Assembly: GCF_009696375.1 (NCBI RefSeq)
Contig: NZ_VUMD01000008.1
Coordinates: 62,001-126,000, forward strand
Direction of reading: 5' to 3'
Origin: Clostridium porci
Lineage (GTDB): Bacteria > Bacillota > Clostridia > Lachnospirales > Lachnospiraceae
DNA: 64,000 nt
The translations under genes were made by a program, and so were the position numbers. This document shows positions 10,016 to 18,964 of the stretch, piece after piece. The first letter of the stretch is position 1. The number at the start of each line of letters is the position of its first letter. The notes under the pieces were generated by a model. The model did no database searches. It had not been told where the DNA came from and saw only the letters and a list, made by a program, of their open reading frames with translations.

Positions 10016-10771
10016 TTAAGAAATAAACTCCTTCAGCAGCTCTCCCAGCACCCGCTTTTGCTCCGGGTTTAAATCCTGCAGCCAGTTCTCCTTGCTGTTC
10101 TTGTCTCCGCCATACTCTCTGCTTGCAGCCATCTGCTCAAGGCTGCGCCTGCTATTTGTATTATTTGAACGGCGATCTCTTGCAATGGAGCGTACAGCCG
10201 CCGGTTCTCTGCGCTCCTCCTCCGCTGTAACGGCAGGACCATGCTCTGTCGCGCCCTCCCGGTTCATTCTCGGCCACATCACATTTTCCAGGTAATCCTG
10301 GAGACAGGTAAGAAGCTGCTGGCGTCTTGCTTCCAAATTCACCCCATAGTCCACCAGCATGGTAAGCATGCCTGACAGGATACCGATGGTGCCGTAGAGC
10401 ACTATATAATAATTATCACTTCTATACCAATAGGAGAGGAAGGCTGCACCGCCTCCTGCCAGGAAGCAGAGAAGTGTCAGCTGCCCTGACAGGTTGTCCA
10501 TGCCTCTAACGGACATTCCTCCCATCCGAAGCCCATATAGCTGGCGTTCCAGATATACACGTGTGTTGCTCATTCCCTGATTGATTCGGTATGTATCCTC
10601 CGCGTTCTGTTTTAATGTACGCAGACACCTGTTTTTGGTCAATGCCATATTAGCGCTTTCTTTAATTAGTCGTTTGTAGAAGCTTCCCGCCATGAGTCTG
10701 GAAAATACTCCAGCCAGGCAGATGGCTGCCAGCGCATAGAGCGCATGGCCCGTTTGCAAAAAGCTCATCAT
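10016..10771 (-). CDS. Membrane protein of unknown function (251 aa)
   Basis: No family recognised. The N-terminus contains one hydrophobic helix (about residues 7-30), and two more sit near residues 95-140 (LTLLCFLAGGGAAFLSYW and YIVLYGTIGILSGMLTM). A hydrophilic, Arg/Glu-rich tail of about 90 residues follows and is presumably cytoplasmic. The start is one of two adjacent ATGs after GAAAGGGGAATT. The gene stands alone. A possible promoter lies about 120-140 bp upstream. Confidence 0.7.
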   Translation of the reverse strand: MMSFLQTGHALYALAAICLAGVFSRLMAGSFYKRLIKESANMALTKNRCLRTLKQNAEDTYRINQGMSNTRVYLERQLYGLRMGGMSVRGMDNLSGQLTLLCFLAGGGAAFLSYWYRSDNYYIVLYGTIGILSGMLTMLVDYGVNLEARRQQLLTCLQDYLENVMWPRMNREGATEHGPAVTAEEERREPAAVRSIARDRRSNNTNSRRSLEQMAASREYGGDKNSKENWLQDLNPEQKRVLGELLKEFIS

Positions 10772-11075
10772 AGTATAATTCCCCTTTCTTCCCGGATTCT
10801 ATCCCGTATCTATATATGATATTTGCCGCGGACTTTGCCGCTTGCAGGGAAACACCCCTGCAGTCAGGCGTCTCCCAGTAAGGACAATTATAGCAGGGGA
10901 TTTTTATTTGGGAAGTTGAGAATCCCTAGAATCGTTCGTCAAATTCTCCTAAAAATCGATTATGAGGCGTAAGAATCTGCCTTAAAGGAAAAGGAGCAGG
11001 TGCTTGCTTTCCTTGTTTAAGCCTATTAGAAAAATAAACCTCCCGGAATTTCTTCCTGAGAGGTTTATCTGCCAT
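10772..11075. other. Intergenic region with a probable minus-strand promoter
   Basis: On the minus strand TTCCCA (10909-10914) and TATAAT (10887-10892) are separated by 16 bp, a plausible promoter for the downstream membrane protein gene. A GCAGGG/CCCTGC inverted repeat lies near 10840-10865. The far right of the stretch holds the mtnN terminator. Confidence 0.45.
11034..11068 (-). terminator. Terminator of mtnN
   Basis: The stem ATAAACCTC at 11034-11042 pairs with 11060-11068. Read on the minus strand it is followed by a T-rich tract (TTTATTTTT). It lies just after the mtnN stop. Confidence 0.8.
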
Positions 11076-11768
11076 TTAAAAGGTACGGATCATTTCGGTC
11101 ACAAGTCTCACTGAATGGATGATGGCCTGAGCCTCAAAGGCAGGATAATCCATGACCGCACTGTCATCCGCCTTGTCCGAGATCGCTCTTATAATAAGAA
11201 ATGGAATATGATTCAGATAGCAGGCCTGGGCGATTGCGGCCCCCTCCATCTCAGTACAGCAGCCTCCAAAGGTTTCCGACAGCCATACTTTTTTATTCTG
11301 CTGGGATATGAACTGATCCCCTGTCACTACCCTGCCTGTAAAAACCTGTATATCTGGATTTACTTTCGCACAGCATTCCTTTGCGTGGCGAAGTAAATCC
11401 TCATTTGCTTTAAAGGCCAGTGTATCCAGACGAGGCACCTGACCCAGCTCATAGCCGAAATTGGTGGCGTCCATATCGTATTGCAGCGCGTCCTCTGAAA
11501 GGACAATATCGCCGATGTCAATCTCAGCCTTTAAAGAACCAGCAATCCCTGTATTAATCACAGCATCTGCCTTATATAAATCTGCCAGGATTTGAGTACA
11601 CATGGCGGCATTGACCTTGCCAATGCCGGATCGGACAACCACTACGCCTCTTCCCCCCAGCTTCCCCTTATAGAAATCCATAGAAGCCCTGGCTTCAACC
11701 TCTATCTCTGTCATCTGGTCTTTTAATTGAACCACTTCCTCGTCCATGGCTCCGATAACTCCTAACAT
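11076..11768 (-). CDS. mtnN: 5'-methylthioadenosine/S-adenosylhomocysteine nucleosidase
   Basis: This enzyme hydrolyses MTA and SAH to adenine and the thioribose or ribosyl-homocysteine, in methionine salvage and the activated methyl cycle. The 230-residue protein begins MLGVIGAMDEEV and has SGIGKVNAAMC, NTGIAGSL, the substrate-binding CTEMEGAAIAQ and RAISDKADDSA, all characteristic of MtnN. The ATG lies after GGAAGGAGAG. It is divergent from the TSCPD-domain gene and ends at its own terminator. Confidence 0.95.
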   Translation of the reverse strand: MLGVIGAMDEEVVQLKDQMTEIEVEARASMDFYKGKLGGRGVVVVRSGIGKVNAAMCTQILADLYKADAVINTGIAGSLKAEIDIGDIVLSEDALQYDMDATNFGYELGQVPRLDTLAFKANEDLLRHAKECCAKVNPDIQVFTGRVVTGDQFISQQNKKVWLSETFGGCCTEMEGAAIAQACYLNHIPFLIIRAISDKADDSAVMDYPAFEAQAIIHSVRLVTEMIRTF

Positions 11769-11854
11769 AACGCTCTCCTTCCCACCCTATCGGGCTTGTA
11801 TATCCACTATTATAACGAAAGAACAGAGATTTTCAAGTGGAAACCCTGTTCCTC

Positions 11855-11883
11855 TTGACATTCTTTTTATCATAGGGCATAAT
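11855..11883 (+). promoter_or_regulatory. Sigma-A type promoter for the TSCPD gene
   Basis: TTGACA at 11855-11860 and CATAAT at 11878-11883 are separated by exactly 17 bp. The promoter lies about 37 bp before the ATG at 11920. Confidence 0.8.
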
Positions 11884-11919
11884 CTCATATACATTGTTAA
11901 ATTTAGGAGGCGCATTTAC

Positions 11920-12162
11920 ATGAAATATAAAACACAGGGAGTCTGTGCCCGGGAAATATCCTTTGAGGTAAGGGATAATAAGCTTTATAACGTAACCTTT
12001 ACAGGCGGCTGCTCCGGCAATACCCAGGGCCTTGGAAGGCTGGTTGAGGGAATGGATGTGAAGGAAGCCATTCAGAGACTTGATGGAATCCACTGCGGCC
12101 CCAGGTCTACCTCCTGTCCGGATCAGCTTGCTAAGGCATTGAAGCAGTTTAACACGCACTAG
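11920..12162 (+). CDS. TSCPD domain-containing protein (TIGR03905-like)
   Basis: An 80-residue protein that is almost entirely one TSCPD domain: the name-giving TSCPD residues lie near the C-terminus, with GGCSGNTQGL and GIHCGPRSTSC before them. Similar domains occur at the C-terminus of some ribonucleotide reductases and as free-standing proteins of unknown function; the cysteines suggest metal or redox chemistry (inference). The start at 11920 follows AGGAGG. The frame is open upstream to 11746, but that part overlaps the promoter. Confidence 0.88.
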   Translation: MKYKTQGVCAREISFEVRDNKLYNVTFTGGCSGNTQGLGRLVEGMDVKEAIQRLDGIHCGPRSTSCPDQLAKALKQFNTH

Positions 12163-12182
12163 CGGCGGAACGGATACAGGGT

Positions 12183-12299
12183 TAAGAAAAAAGCCGCTTC
12201 CTGGCATTGCATTGATATGCTCCCTTTAGGTAAACAGTTAAAATCTGCTTAACGGGACGTACACCATTGCATATCAACCGGGAACTGGCTTTTTTCTTA
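12183..12299. terminator. Long nested palindrome / bidirectional terminator (117 nt)
   Basis: A 13-bp perfect terminal inverted repeat (TAAGAAAAAAGCC at 12183-12195 with 12287-12299) encloses a second stem (TTGATATG 12212-12219 with 12270-12277) and a third (TCCC 12221-12224 with GGGA 12254-12257, GTTAA with TTAAC). The A and T runs make it a terminator in both directions between convergent genes. Its length and layered symmetry also fit a small mobile palindrome or structured RNA. Confidence 0.7.
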
Positions 12300-12316
12300 G
12301 TGAAACTGACTTTCAT

Positions 12317-12835
12317 TTATTTTTCAAGCTTAATGCCTGCTGTTGTCGGACTAAACCCTTCCACTGCTCCAAGAGAGTATGCGGCGAAGGCGCCTCTTAA
12401 TCTGTAATACTCACCTTTTTTCTGCTTCTGAAAGACTATATCCACTGACGGCGTTATCAGGCCGTCAGGAAAATCCTTTTTATAAAACTCTGCGTCATAA
12501 TAAGTCACTTGCCTCCAGCGTTCATCTGATTCGTCCCAATGATCTAAATAGATAGAAATATAAACTTCATCCACCGGATATTGCATGTATGCAACAGCAA
12601 GCGCCCCAATGTTTCCGTCTCCCTTATCTGTTATCAGCAAGTCAGCAGACACGAAAAAATCCCCTCGAAAAACTGCATGCTCCGATGCTTTGCTCTGGGA
12701 CACTCCTTCAGGCAATAATTCTGAATGTTCATCTACCGACGTATAATCAGCCGGGTTAAACGGCTTAGCAAAGGCATTTACTGATATTGTCATAACTAAT
12801 ATAAAGCTTATGATTGACAAACATAATTTTTTCAT
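12317..12835 (-). CDS. Secreted protein of unknown function
   Basis: A 172-residue exported protein: MKK followed by a hydrophobic stretch and an AFA-type cleavage site around residue 23 form a clear signal peptide. The mature part is acidic with beta-type content and no recognised catalytic motif. The ATG follows GGAGGATCGG. It lies 18 bp downstream of the DUF4367-like gene and is probably co-transcribed with it, suggesting a partner or effector in an envelope-sensing operon (inference). Confidence 0.75.
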   Translation of the reverse strand: MKKLCLSIISFILVMTISVNAFAKPFNPADYTSVDEHSELLPEGVSQSKASEHAVFRGDFFVSADLLITDKGDGNIGALAVAYMQYPVDEVYISIYLDHWDESDERWRQVTYYDAEFYKKDFPDGLITPSVDIVFQKQKKGEYYRLRGAFAAYSLGAVEGFSPTTAGIKLEK

Positions 12836-12853
12836 CCGATCCTCCTGAAAACA

Positions 12854-13645
12854 TTAAAAGCTTAATCGTTCAACTATTTTTATAAACTCCTCTTCCTCTA
12901 TCGTTGCATACAATCCATAATAACCTCCGTCTATAACGATAGAGGTTTCATATCTTGTCATGCCATTTTTTAAGGCTTCCTGCTTAACAGTAAATTTTTT
13001 ATTCAGCCATTTATTAAAGATAACCATATCGTTTTTAAATTCAGATTTATGATCATACGAAACTGCTCCGTCAAACTTCGTCTGTGTAAAGCCAACCGTT
13101 GCTCCTTGATAATCAAATACCATGAAAGCATATCCATCGTTTATTTCCAAGGACTTAAACTTCATGCCCTCAGGTGCATATGACATCATTAATGGTTTAA
13201 TCCCTAATTTACTTTCAATTCTTGTATATGCATCATCTTCACTATTTACATCAGCCTTGTAGGAGTCATTAACCAAAACTTTTACTTGTCCTCTTCCAAT
13301 ATTAACCTCCCGGTAAAAGTAAGACTTCGTCCCCATAGCCACAATACATCCTCCGCCTGCCAGGACGGAAGCGGTTAGTCCAACCGCCGCCACCTTCTTC
13401 CAGCCGAATCTTTTTCCCACAACCTTTCCTGTACCCTTTTTCCGCTCAGCGCCTAAGCGCTCCTTTAGAATTCTGTTCCAGATAATGTCAGCCTCTCCGT
13501 CAGGCCCCTTGGGAATCACGGAGTCATCCAGCTGACTTGCCGCCTCAAATTCTTTTAAAAGCTTCTCATCCGGGCAGTTACACAACTCCAGAATCTGAAA
13601 GACTTTGGAGCTTTCATTCTCTGAATCGTTTATATATTTTTCCAC
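12854..13645 (-). CDS. Anti-sigma-like membrane protein (DUF4367-like)
   Basis: This 263-residue protein has a cytoplasmic N-terminal region of about 85 residues, one membrane helix (VAAVGLTASVLAGGGCIVAM, about residues 88-107) and an extracytoplasmic C-terminal domain resembling DUF4367. That arrangement is common for proteins paired with ECF sigma factors. A GTG start at 13645 follows AGAGGTG. An ECF sigma gene lies about 1.2 kb away on the same strand, separated by murG on the opposite strand, so the pairing is not a simple operon. Anti-sigma function is inferred from architecture. Confidence 0.65.
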   Translation of the reverse strand: MEKYINDSENESSKVFQILELCNCPDEKLLKEFEAASQLDDSVIPKGPDGEADIIWNRILKERLGAERKKGTGKVVGKRFGWKKVAAVGLTASVLAGGGCIVAMGTKSYFYREVNIGRGQVKVLVNDSYKADVNSEDDAYTRIESKLGIKPLMMSYAPEGMKFKSLEINDGYAFMVFDYQGATVGFTQTKFDGAVSYDHKSEFKNDMVIFNKWLNKKFTVKQEALKNGMTRYETSIVIDGGYYGLYATIEEEEFIKIVERLSF

Positions 13646-13693
13646 TTGACACCTCTGTTATCAAATCCCCTAAATTTTCCTCATACTTTAGGG

Positions 13694-13724
13694 TTGACTT
13701 TTTGCGCTTTATGCTTACTATAAA
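13694..13724 (+). promoter_or_regulatory. Possible murG promoter
   Basis: TTGACT at 13694-13699 is followed by TATAAA at 13719-13724; the 19-bp spacing is long. An overlapping TACTAT gives 16 bp. It lies about 60 bp before the murG ATG. Confidence 0.45.
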
Positions 13725-13782
13725 TAGTAAACGTTTATAAACGGATTTTTCCCTGCTATGAAATAACACTCAGGAGGTTTTT

Positions 13783-14868
13783 ATGAAAAAAATCATCTTA
13801 ACCGGCGGCGGCACAGCCGGTCACGTTACTCCCAATCTGGCACTGCTCCCTTCTCTTAAGGAGGCAGGTTATGATATCCGCTATATTGGTTCTTACCAGG
13901 GCATAGAACGCAATCTGATCGAAGGCGCAGGCATACCCTACGACGGCATTTCCTCTGGAAAGCTTCGCAGATACTTCGACGTTAAGAATTTTTCCGACCC
14001 ATTCCGGGTTCTCAAGGGCTATGTGGAAGCACTCCGGCTCATCAAACGCTATAAACCGGACGTAGTATTTTCTAAGGGCGGCTTTGTTGCTGTACCTGTG
14101 GTACTGGCTGCCAAACATTTTAAAATCCCGGTAATCCTACACGAATCTGACATGACTCCAGGACTGGCTAACAAGCTCTGCATCCCTTCCGCCACGAAGG
14201 TCTGCTGTAATTTTCCTGAAACCCTGAAATATCTTCCTGAGGACAAGGCTGTCCTTACAGGTTCTCCTATCCGGGCTGAGCTATTACAGGGCAACCGGCT
14301 TTCTGGCCTATCCTATGCCCACCTCTCAGCTAACAGACCGGTTCTCCTGATTATTGGCGGAAGCCTGGGCTCCGTTGCTGTAAACACTGCTGTCCGCAGG
14401 ATTCTTCCTGCCCTTCTTTCAGATTTTCAGATTATACATATCTGCGGCAGAGGGAATCTGGACAAAAGCCTTATAGGTACAGCAGGATATGTACAATATG
14501 AATATGTAGACGCCCCCTTAAAGCATCTCTTTGCCGCCGCGGACGTGGTTATATCCAGAGCAGGGGCTAATGCCATCTGCGAATTGCTGGCGCTCAGAAA
14601 GCCCAGCCTTTTAATTCCGCTATCCGCCCAAGCCAGCCGGGGGGATCAAATTCTCAATGCCAACTCCTTTGCTAAGCAGGGCTACAGCAAAGTTCTTGAG
14701 GAGGAAGCTATCACAGATGCTTCCCTGTATGCTGCCATAAAGAAGCTTTATGACTGCCGAAGCGCCTTTATTCGGGCTATGGAGCAAAGCCCTCAGGTCA
14801 ATGCAGCCGCAACCGTTACTGCCATCATTGAAACCTGCGTTCAATCGTCAAGGCCAATTCTCATTTGA
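13783..14868 (+). CDS. murG: UDP-GlcNAc:lipid I N-acetylglucosaminyltransferase MurG
   Basis: A GT28 glycosyltransferase that adds GlcNAc to lipid I to make lipid II on the inner face of the membrane. The N-terminal glycine-rich loop [36 protein letters not shown], the IGGSLGS loop and the [17 protein letters not shown]-binding region are all present. Its 361 residues are normal. The ATG follows AGGAGGTTTTT. The last 21 bases overlap the end of the ECF sigma gene on the opposite strand. It stands outside a dcw cluster, as in many clostridia that carry this YGSYQGIE-type MurG. Confidence 0.94.
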   Translation: MKKIILTGGGTAGHVTPNLALLPSLKEAGYDIRYIGSYQGIERNLIEGAGIPYDGISSGKLRRYFDVKNFSDPFRVLKGYVEALRLIKRYKPDVVFSKGGFVAVPVVLAAKHFKIPVILHESDMTPGLANKLCIPSATKVCCNFPETLKYLPEDKAVLTGSPIRAELLQGNRLSGLSYAHLSANRPVLLIIGGSLGSVAVNTAVRRILPALLSDFQIIHICGRGNLDKSLIGTAGYVQYEYVDAPLKHLFAAADVVISRAGANAICELLALRKPSLLIPLSAQASRGDQILNANSFAKQGYSKVLEEEAITDASLYAAIKKLYDCRSAFIRAMEQSPQVNAAATVTAIIETCVQSSRPILI

Positions 14869-15396
14869 AATAAGCTGTTCCAGATATTTTCGAATACGAC
14901 TCACTCTGGAGTAACACGCCTTTTCCGAAATATCCAATATGGCGCAGACCTCCTTAGTGGGCCGGCCCTGCAGCATCTTGAGAACTGCCACTTCACGCCA
15001 GCTCTCAGGCATATTATCAATTTCATTCATAATAGCCTGACATCTTTCCTTGCTGGAGACATAGGACGCCAGATTCCACGCCTTGTCCCGTTCTGGATAA
15101 TCCTCGCTGTTATACGTTTTCTCATCCAGCTCCCCATAACTTCTGCACTTCATCTTCCTGTGAAAATCCATACAGCGGCTTTTCAGAATCTTTATCAGAA
15201 GCATCCTCATATTATCCAGAGGCAGACTCAGAGAATAATCATAGCGGGCGTATGCCACAAATGTATCCTGCACCACATCATCAATATAGTCTACTGGTAC
15301 ATCATTCACATAGGCCATCTTTCTCAGCGGTGTCTGAAACTCACGGTACATTGCATCAAACCGCTCTCTTTCTTCCGTATCCATCCTTTTATCCAT
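14848..15396 (-). CDS. ECF-type RNA polymerase sigma factor
   Basis: A 182-residue sigma-70 family protein with region 2 (about residues 10-95, [14 protein letters not shown] and [14 protein letters not shown]) and region 4 (about residues 118-175, [20 protein letters not shown] then a helix-turn-helix ending [13 protein letters not shown]). It is likely regulated by the DUF4367-like membrane protein encoded beyond murG (inference). The gene lies 13 bp downstream of the HIT gene, and its 3' end overlaps murG in antisense by 21 bp. The ribosome binding site is weak. Confidence 0.85.
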   Translation of the reverse strand: MDKRMDTEERERFDAMYREFQTPLRKMAYVNDVPVDYIDDVVQDTFVAYARYDYSLSLPLDNMRMLLIKILKSRCMDFHRKMKCRSYGELDEKTYNSEDYPERDKAWNLASYVSSKERCQAIMNEIDNMPESWREVAVLKMLQGRPTKEVCAILDISEKACYSRVSRIRKYLEQLISNENWP

Positions 15397-15409
15397 TATA
15401 TGCTCTACT

Positions 15410-15826
15410 CTACAGACTTTTTTTTATTGTTTCTGCAACTTCCTCTAATTCCTCTGACGTAATTTCGCCCGGAATCCAGCTTACCATCGAAGGGCCATCC
15501 TCATATCTGGGAATGACATGCATATGAAAATGAGATACTGTCTGCCCTGCTGCCTTTCCATTATTCTGAACCAGGTTGAACCCTGCACAGCCCAGAGCTT
15601 TCTTCATTGCAGCTCCAATTTTTGCTCCCAAAGGCAGCACCTTGGCCGCAATTCCTTCATCTAGCTGGCATACATCTTCAAAATGCTCCTTAGGCAAAAT
15701 AAGAGCATGTCCCCTGGAAGCAGGCCCCAGATCCAAAATTACCCTGAACTGCTCATCCTCATACAGAGTAGCAGAGGGTATCGTTCCGCCTGCAATCCTA
15801 CAAAAAATACAGTTGTCATCTGTCAT
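15410..15826 (-). CDS. HIT family nucleotide hydrolase (HinT-like)
   Basis: A 138-residue histidine-triad protein with the N-terminal CIFCRIAGG zinc-type motif and the catalytic HFHMHVIPR triad (His-x-His-x-His). HinT-like enzymes hydrolyse nucleoside phosphoramidates. Length and motifs are complete. The ATG lies after AAAGGAGGATTTTC. The ECF sigma gene follows closely. Confidence 0.92.
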   Translation of the reverse strand: MTDDNCIFCRIAGGTIPSATLYEDEQFRVILDLGPASRGHALILPKEHFEDVCQLDEGIAAKVLPLGAKIGAAMKKALGCAGFNLVQNNGKAAGQTVSHFHMHVIPRYEDGPSMVSWIPGEITSEELEEVAETIKKSL

Positions 15827-15874
15827 CTTGAAAATCCTCCTTTACTGTGGTTCATCTTGCCATTCTCCTACATT

Positions 15875-16495
15875 TCACCTTCTTCCCAGCCTTCCTCTCC
15901 CTGGCTTGCGGTACATAACAGCAGCCAGAAAAAAGCCTGCAAGTAAACCGCCCAAATGCGCAGCATTGTCCACGCCTTTAGACGTAAAGCCATGATATAA
16001 TGTAAGTAAAACCATAAATCCCAGCTGACGGCTGGTAAGCCCCCCAAGCTGTCCATGGTTCACAGCAACTGCATAGATAAGGCCGCCTGCTGCCCCAAAT
16101 ATAGCTCCGGAAGCTCCCGCAGACACATCTGCCTGTTTGTATATATGCTGAAACTGGACACAGGCAGAGATAATATTCGCCAATAAGCCAGATAGAATAT
16201 AAAATACCAAATACTTTATATGTCCTAAAGCCATTTCAAGACGTTCCCCAAGAACGGACAGAACCAGCATATTGTTCACCAGATGACTCGCGCCAAAGTG
16301 CAGAAACATAGCAGTTAACAGCCTGTAATACTCTCCTTTGGAAAGCACTAAAGGCAAATAAATAGCGCCCCATTTTACCATAAAGCCGGCATCTTCCGTA
16401 GAGCCAATCATTTCGAGAAACACAAAAACGAGTACATTAAGCGCAATCAGCATTACATTAATGTATGCCCTGCCATTCTCCCTGTAAGCGTTCAT
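15875..16495 (-). CDS. Rhomboid family intramembrane serine protease
   Basis: A 206-residue polytopic membrane protein with the rhomboid fold: an HFGASHLVNNM motif, the catalytic serine in GASGAIFGAAGGL, and a later histidine in AAHLGGLLAGF forming the Ser-His dyad. Six hydrophobic segments can be counted. Substrate unknown. The ATG follows GGGGGAAATAG. It lies upstream, in the direction of transcription, of the HIT gene. Confidence 0.9.
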   Translation of the reverse strand: MNAYRENGRAYINVMLIALNVLVFVFLEMIGSTEDAGFMVKWGAIYLPLVLSKGEYYRLLTAMFLHFGASHLVNNMLVLSVLGERLEMALGHIKYLVFYILSGLLANIISACVQFQHIYKQADVSAGASGAIFGAAGGLIYAVAVNHGQLGGLTSRQLGFMVLLTLYHGFTSKGVDNAAHLGGLLAGFFLAAVMYRKPGRGRLGRR

Positions 16496-16629
16496 CTATT
16501 TCCCCCAAAACTGCCAATAATACCCTATATTACCACATTTACCAAGTTTTGTTAAGTGGGTATCACGCAATATAGTTAAATTTATATCAACCTCTTTATT
16601 ATGTAGCAGGTATTTGTAATTTTCTGAAT

Positions 16630-18048
16630 TTAAAAAAATACATAACCTATTTCCGCAATATAAATTTCATCTCCAGGCTTTATCTCAACTGTTTCATTTG
16701 CCTCCAAACTATAATTATTAACTCTGGTACCGTTTGTAGAATTCAGATCTGTGACCAAATATCGTTCCTCCTCTTTGTCGATACGAAGATGAAACCGGCT
16801 TACTGTATCCTTTGAAAGGACATAATCAGCCAGCTCCTTATTTTTTCCTATAACGAAAGGATAGTATCCTATAAGAATATCCTCTCCCCCAGGCTGGAGA
16901 GCTGTAAGCCGGCAAAGCGGGGAGCTGTATGAAGGCTCTGATAAAAGAGCGGTTTGAAATGTTTCTTCGGTATTCTTATTCAGCTGATGCTCTGGAACAG
17001 GGCCCCGCTCAGGCGATCCCCAGGATTTTGGCTCATTCTCAATATGCTGGATATACATATGGCTGGCGGGAGCCGGCGGGCTTTCATCTACATCCTCATA
17101 AAGAATTTTCCAGGAGCTATCCTTTCTTTCTTCCTCCAACACACAGAGCTTTTCTTCTTTCCCCTGCATAAGGCCAAATTTTACCATAAGCACATCTCCC
17201 AACATCAGAAGGGACAGCAGTCCAATGTCTATTGCCAGAAGTATGTATCTAAACTCCAAAAGAGCCTCCTTACCTTTCATTGCCCAGATAAATGCAGGAA
17301 GGAAAAGCACTACCGGCAGCCATAGCAGAAGCTGCTTTTTAAAAGGCAAACAGGGCTTTTGAATGTCCACAGCGGAATCTGATAAATCTGCGGCCATCCC
17401 TGGAGGCTGAACCAGGCTCCCGCTGCCGCAATATTCCCTGCTCTCTCCCTCTTCCTTCTGATTATCCACTGCGGCATCCCAATCTCCTGCTGCATAACTC
17501 TCCTTCATTCCCTCTGCCGCAGTAAGACGAAGCAAATCCTCCATTGTAACGTTCTCCTTGAGGCTCTCCTGATACAATCCATAGGCCAGAACCACACACT
17601 CCCTGTCCTTATGATCAACCCTCTTAAGAATGTACTGCAGAAAGTGGCTTAGCTGATCCTGAAAATCTCCCTCATTCTCTGGCGCCAGGCATACTCCCAG
17701 CCGGAAAAGCTCTGGCTCCATATAGATATAATCCGGCTCCAGAAGGATTCCTTCCTCTCTCAAAAGAAACGCTTCCATCCGTGTCAATGTTGAATGCAGC
17801 TGCATCAGAATTGTACAGATCTCATTTTTTGTAATAAACCGTTTTTCCAGCAGACGGCTTAAGGGCTGCCTAGATGTTATGTCATAATAGTATAAAGGCT
17901 GTCCCTCCTGATACTTAATCCTCATCTTCAGCAGCCCTTGAATATGATTTTCTTCCAGCATCCGGGCTTCATAACCGGCTGCTTCTTTATTCTCTGGTTC
18001 CACCACCAGATAATTGCGCTTCATCTCCCGTCGATAGCTTATCTCCAT
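16630..18048 (-). CDS. FHA domain protein with DUF6382-like N-terminus, end of Tad operon
   Basis: The protein starts with a DUF6382-like domain (about residues 1-180). Two close hydrophobic segments follow (about residues 230-285: LLLWLPVVLFLPAFIWAM, then ILLAIDIGLLSLLMLGDVLM), and the C-terminus is a forkhead-associated phosphothreonine-binding domain (SRFHLRI, DLNSTNGT). I place the start at 18048 (MEISYRREM) after a GGGGGATAAAG site; a start at 18069 is possible. It overlaps the end of the TadE-like gene. Such FHA proteins are regular members of clostridial Tad loci, possibly linking pilus assembly to Ser/Thr phosphorylation. Confidence 0.85.
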   Translation of the reverse strand: MEISYRREMKRNYLVVEPENKEAAGYEARMLEENHIQGLLKMRIKYQEGQPLYYYDITSRQPLSRLLEKRFITKNEICTILMQLHSTLTRMEAFLLREEGILLEPDYIYMEPELFRLGVCLAPENEGDFQDQLSHFLQYILKRVDHKDRECVVLAYGLYQESLKENVTMEDLLRLTAAEGMKESYAAGDWDAAVDNQKEEGESREYCGSGSLVQPPGMAADLSDSAVDIQKPCLPFKKQLLLWLPVVLFLPAFIWAMKGKEALLEFRYILLAIDIGLLSLLMLGDVLMVKFGLMQGKEEKLCVLEEERKDSSWKILYEDVDESPPAPASHMYIQHIENEPKSWGSPERGPVPEHQLNKNTEETFQTALLSEPSYSSPLCRLTALQPGGEDILIGYYPFVIGKNKELADYVLSKDTVSRFHLRIDKEEERYLVTDLNSTNGTRVNNYSLEANETVEIKPGDEIYIAEIGYVFF

Positions 18049-18436
18049 CTTTATCCCCCAGGCTTTCAATCAATGTAATCTGCCGTAGAAACCGCTCCGG
18101 CCGAAATTCCCTGCTCTCTATTCTTTTCCTCCAATTACTGCCCCGGCCTTCTCCCTGTATCCGGCCAAAGCTGTTCTTCAAAGAAATTTGGCAGGAGGGA
18201 AAGGACATACGCAGTCCCATATTCTCCTCTGCCTCTAAACCAATCACTTCTATATCCATATACCGTTCATGTCTGCCTTTTTCGACTGCCTCGTGAAGAT
18301 TCATAGCGCCTTTGGTTTCATCATGAAGCCGTCCCGCCTCATGGAGCGTCACAGCCACAGACAGAAGCACTACAACCATTACACCAGCCGCCTCCACCGT
18401 AAGGCTGCCTGGTAAGCCTTTTCCTTTCCCACTCAT
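17987..18436 (-). CDS. TadE-like pseudopilin
   Basis: A 149-residue protein with a short positively charged leader, the GSLTVEAAG pilin-like motif and one hydrophobic helix (VMVVVLLSVAVTLHEAG), then a soluble C-terminal part. The motif fits prepilin-like substrates processed by an A24 peptidase. Its ATG overlaps the TGA of the prepilin peptidase (ATGA). The C-terminal part overlaps the FHA gene by about 60 bp. Confidence 0.75.
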   Translation of the reverse strand: MSGKGKGLPGSLTVEAAGVMVVVLLSVAVTLHEAGRLHDETKGAMNLHEAVEKGRHERYMDIEVIGLEAEENMGLRMSFPSCQISLKNSFGRIQGEGRGSNWRKRIESREFRPERFLRQITLIESLGDKDGDKLSTGDEAQLSGGGTRE

Positions 18437-18951
18437 AAAAGCATCACCCCCAATCCTGCCGGTACCGCAAAAGCCAGAAAAGGGAGGGACAATTTTCTTA
18501 TATTGGCGCTCCCCTCCCTATCCCTTACTAAATTCAAGGCAGCAATCACGCCTCCAGCTATCAGGCAAAGAAAGAGGCTTGCCCAAAGCAGCTCCAGATT
18601 GCGCCAGAATCCAAGATAAATTCCAGATACTACAAAAAACCAGCCATCCCCCCTACCCACCGCCTCTCTTGTAACGGCAGACAATATCAGCAGGAGAAGG
18701 CCTATTCCCATCGCCGCCCCTATGTCGGCCCAATAGCTTCCCAGAAGGAGCCAGGCTCCCGGCACAGTACAGCCTTGAAACGGTTTTTCCATAACCAGCC
18801 CCACTCCCCGAAGAATACCTCCAAATATACCAAAGCCCAGAAACACATTAACTTTTATCCTCCGATACTTATAATCCTGCCAGCCAGCAACGCCAAGCAG
18901 CAGCAAAAACCCGGCTCTTAGCAGCATAACCAATATTTTTATTCCTGTCAT
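18433..18951 (-). CDS. A24 family prepilin peptidase (second copy)
   Basis: An integral membrane aspartyl peptidase with both catalytic motifs: the first aspartate in GWQDYKYRRIKV and the second in GRGDGWFF. About 172 residues with six hydrophobic segments. The start at 18951 (MTGIKILVML) follows GGAGGAAAAC; an earlier open frame overlaps the upstream gene. It likely cleaves Flp or TadE-type leader peptides. The locus also encodes another A24 enzyme at its 5' end. Confidence 0.85.
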   Translation of the reverse strand: MTGIKILVMLLRAGFLLLLGVAGWQDYKYRRIKVNVFLGFGIFGGILRGVGLVMEKPFQGCTVPGAWLLLGSYWADIGAAMGIGLLLLILSAVTREAVGRGDGWFFVVSGIYLGFWRNLELLWASLFLCLIAGGVIAALNLVRDREGSANIRKLSLPFLAFAVPAGLGVMLL

Positions 18952-18964
18952 GTTTTCCTCCAAC

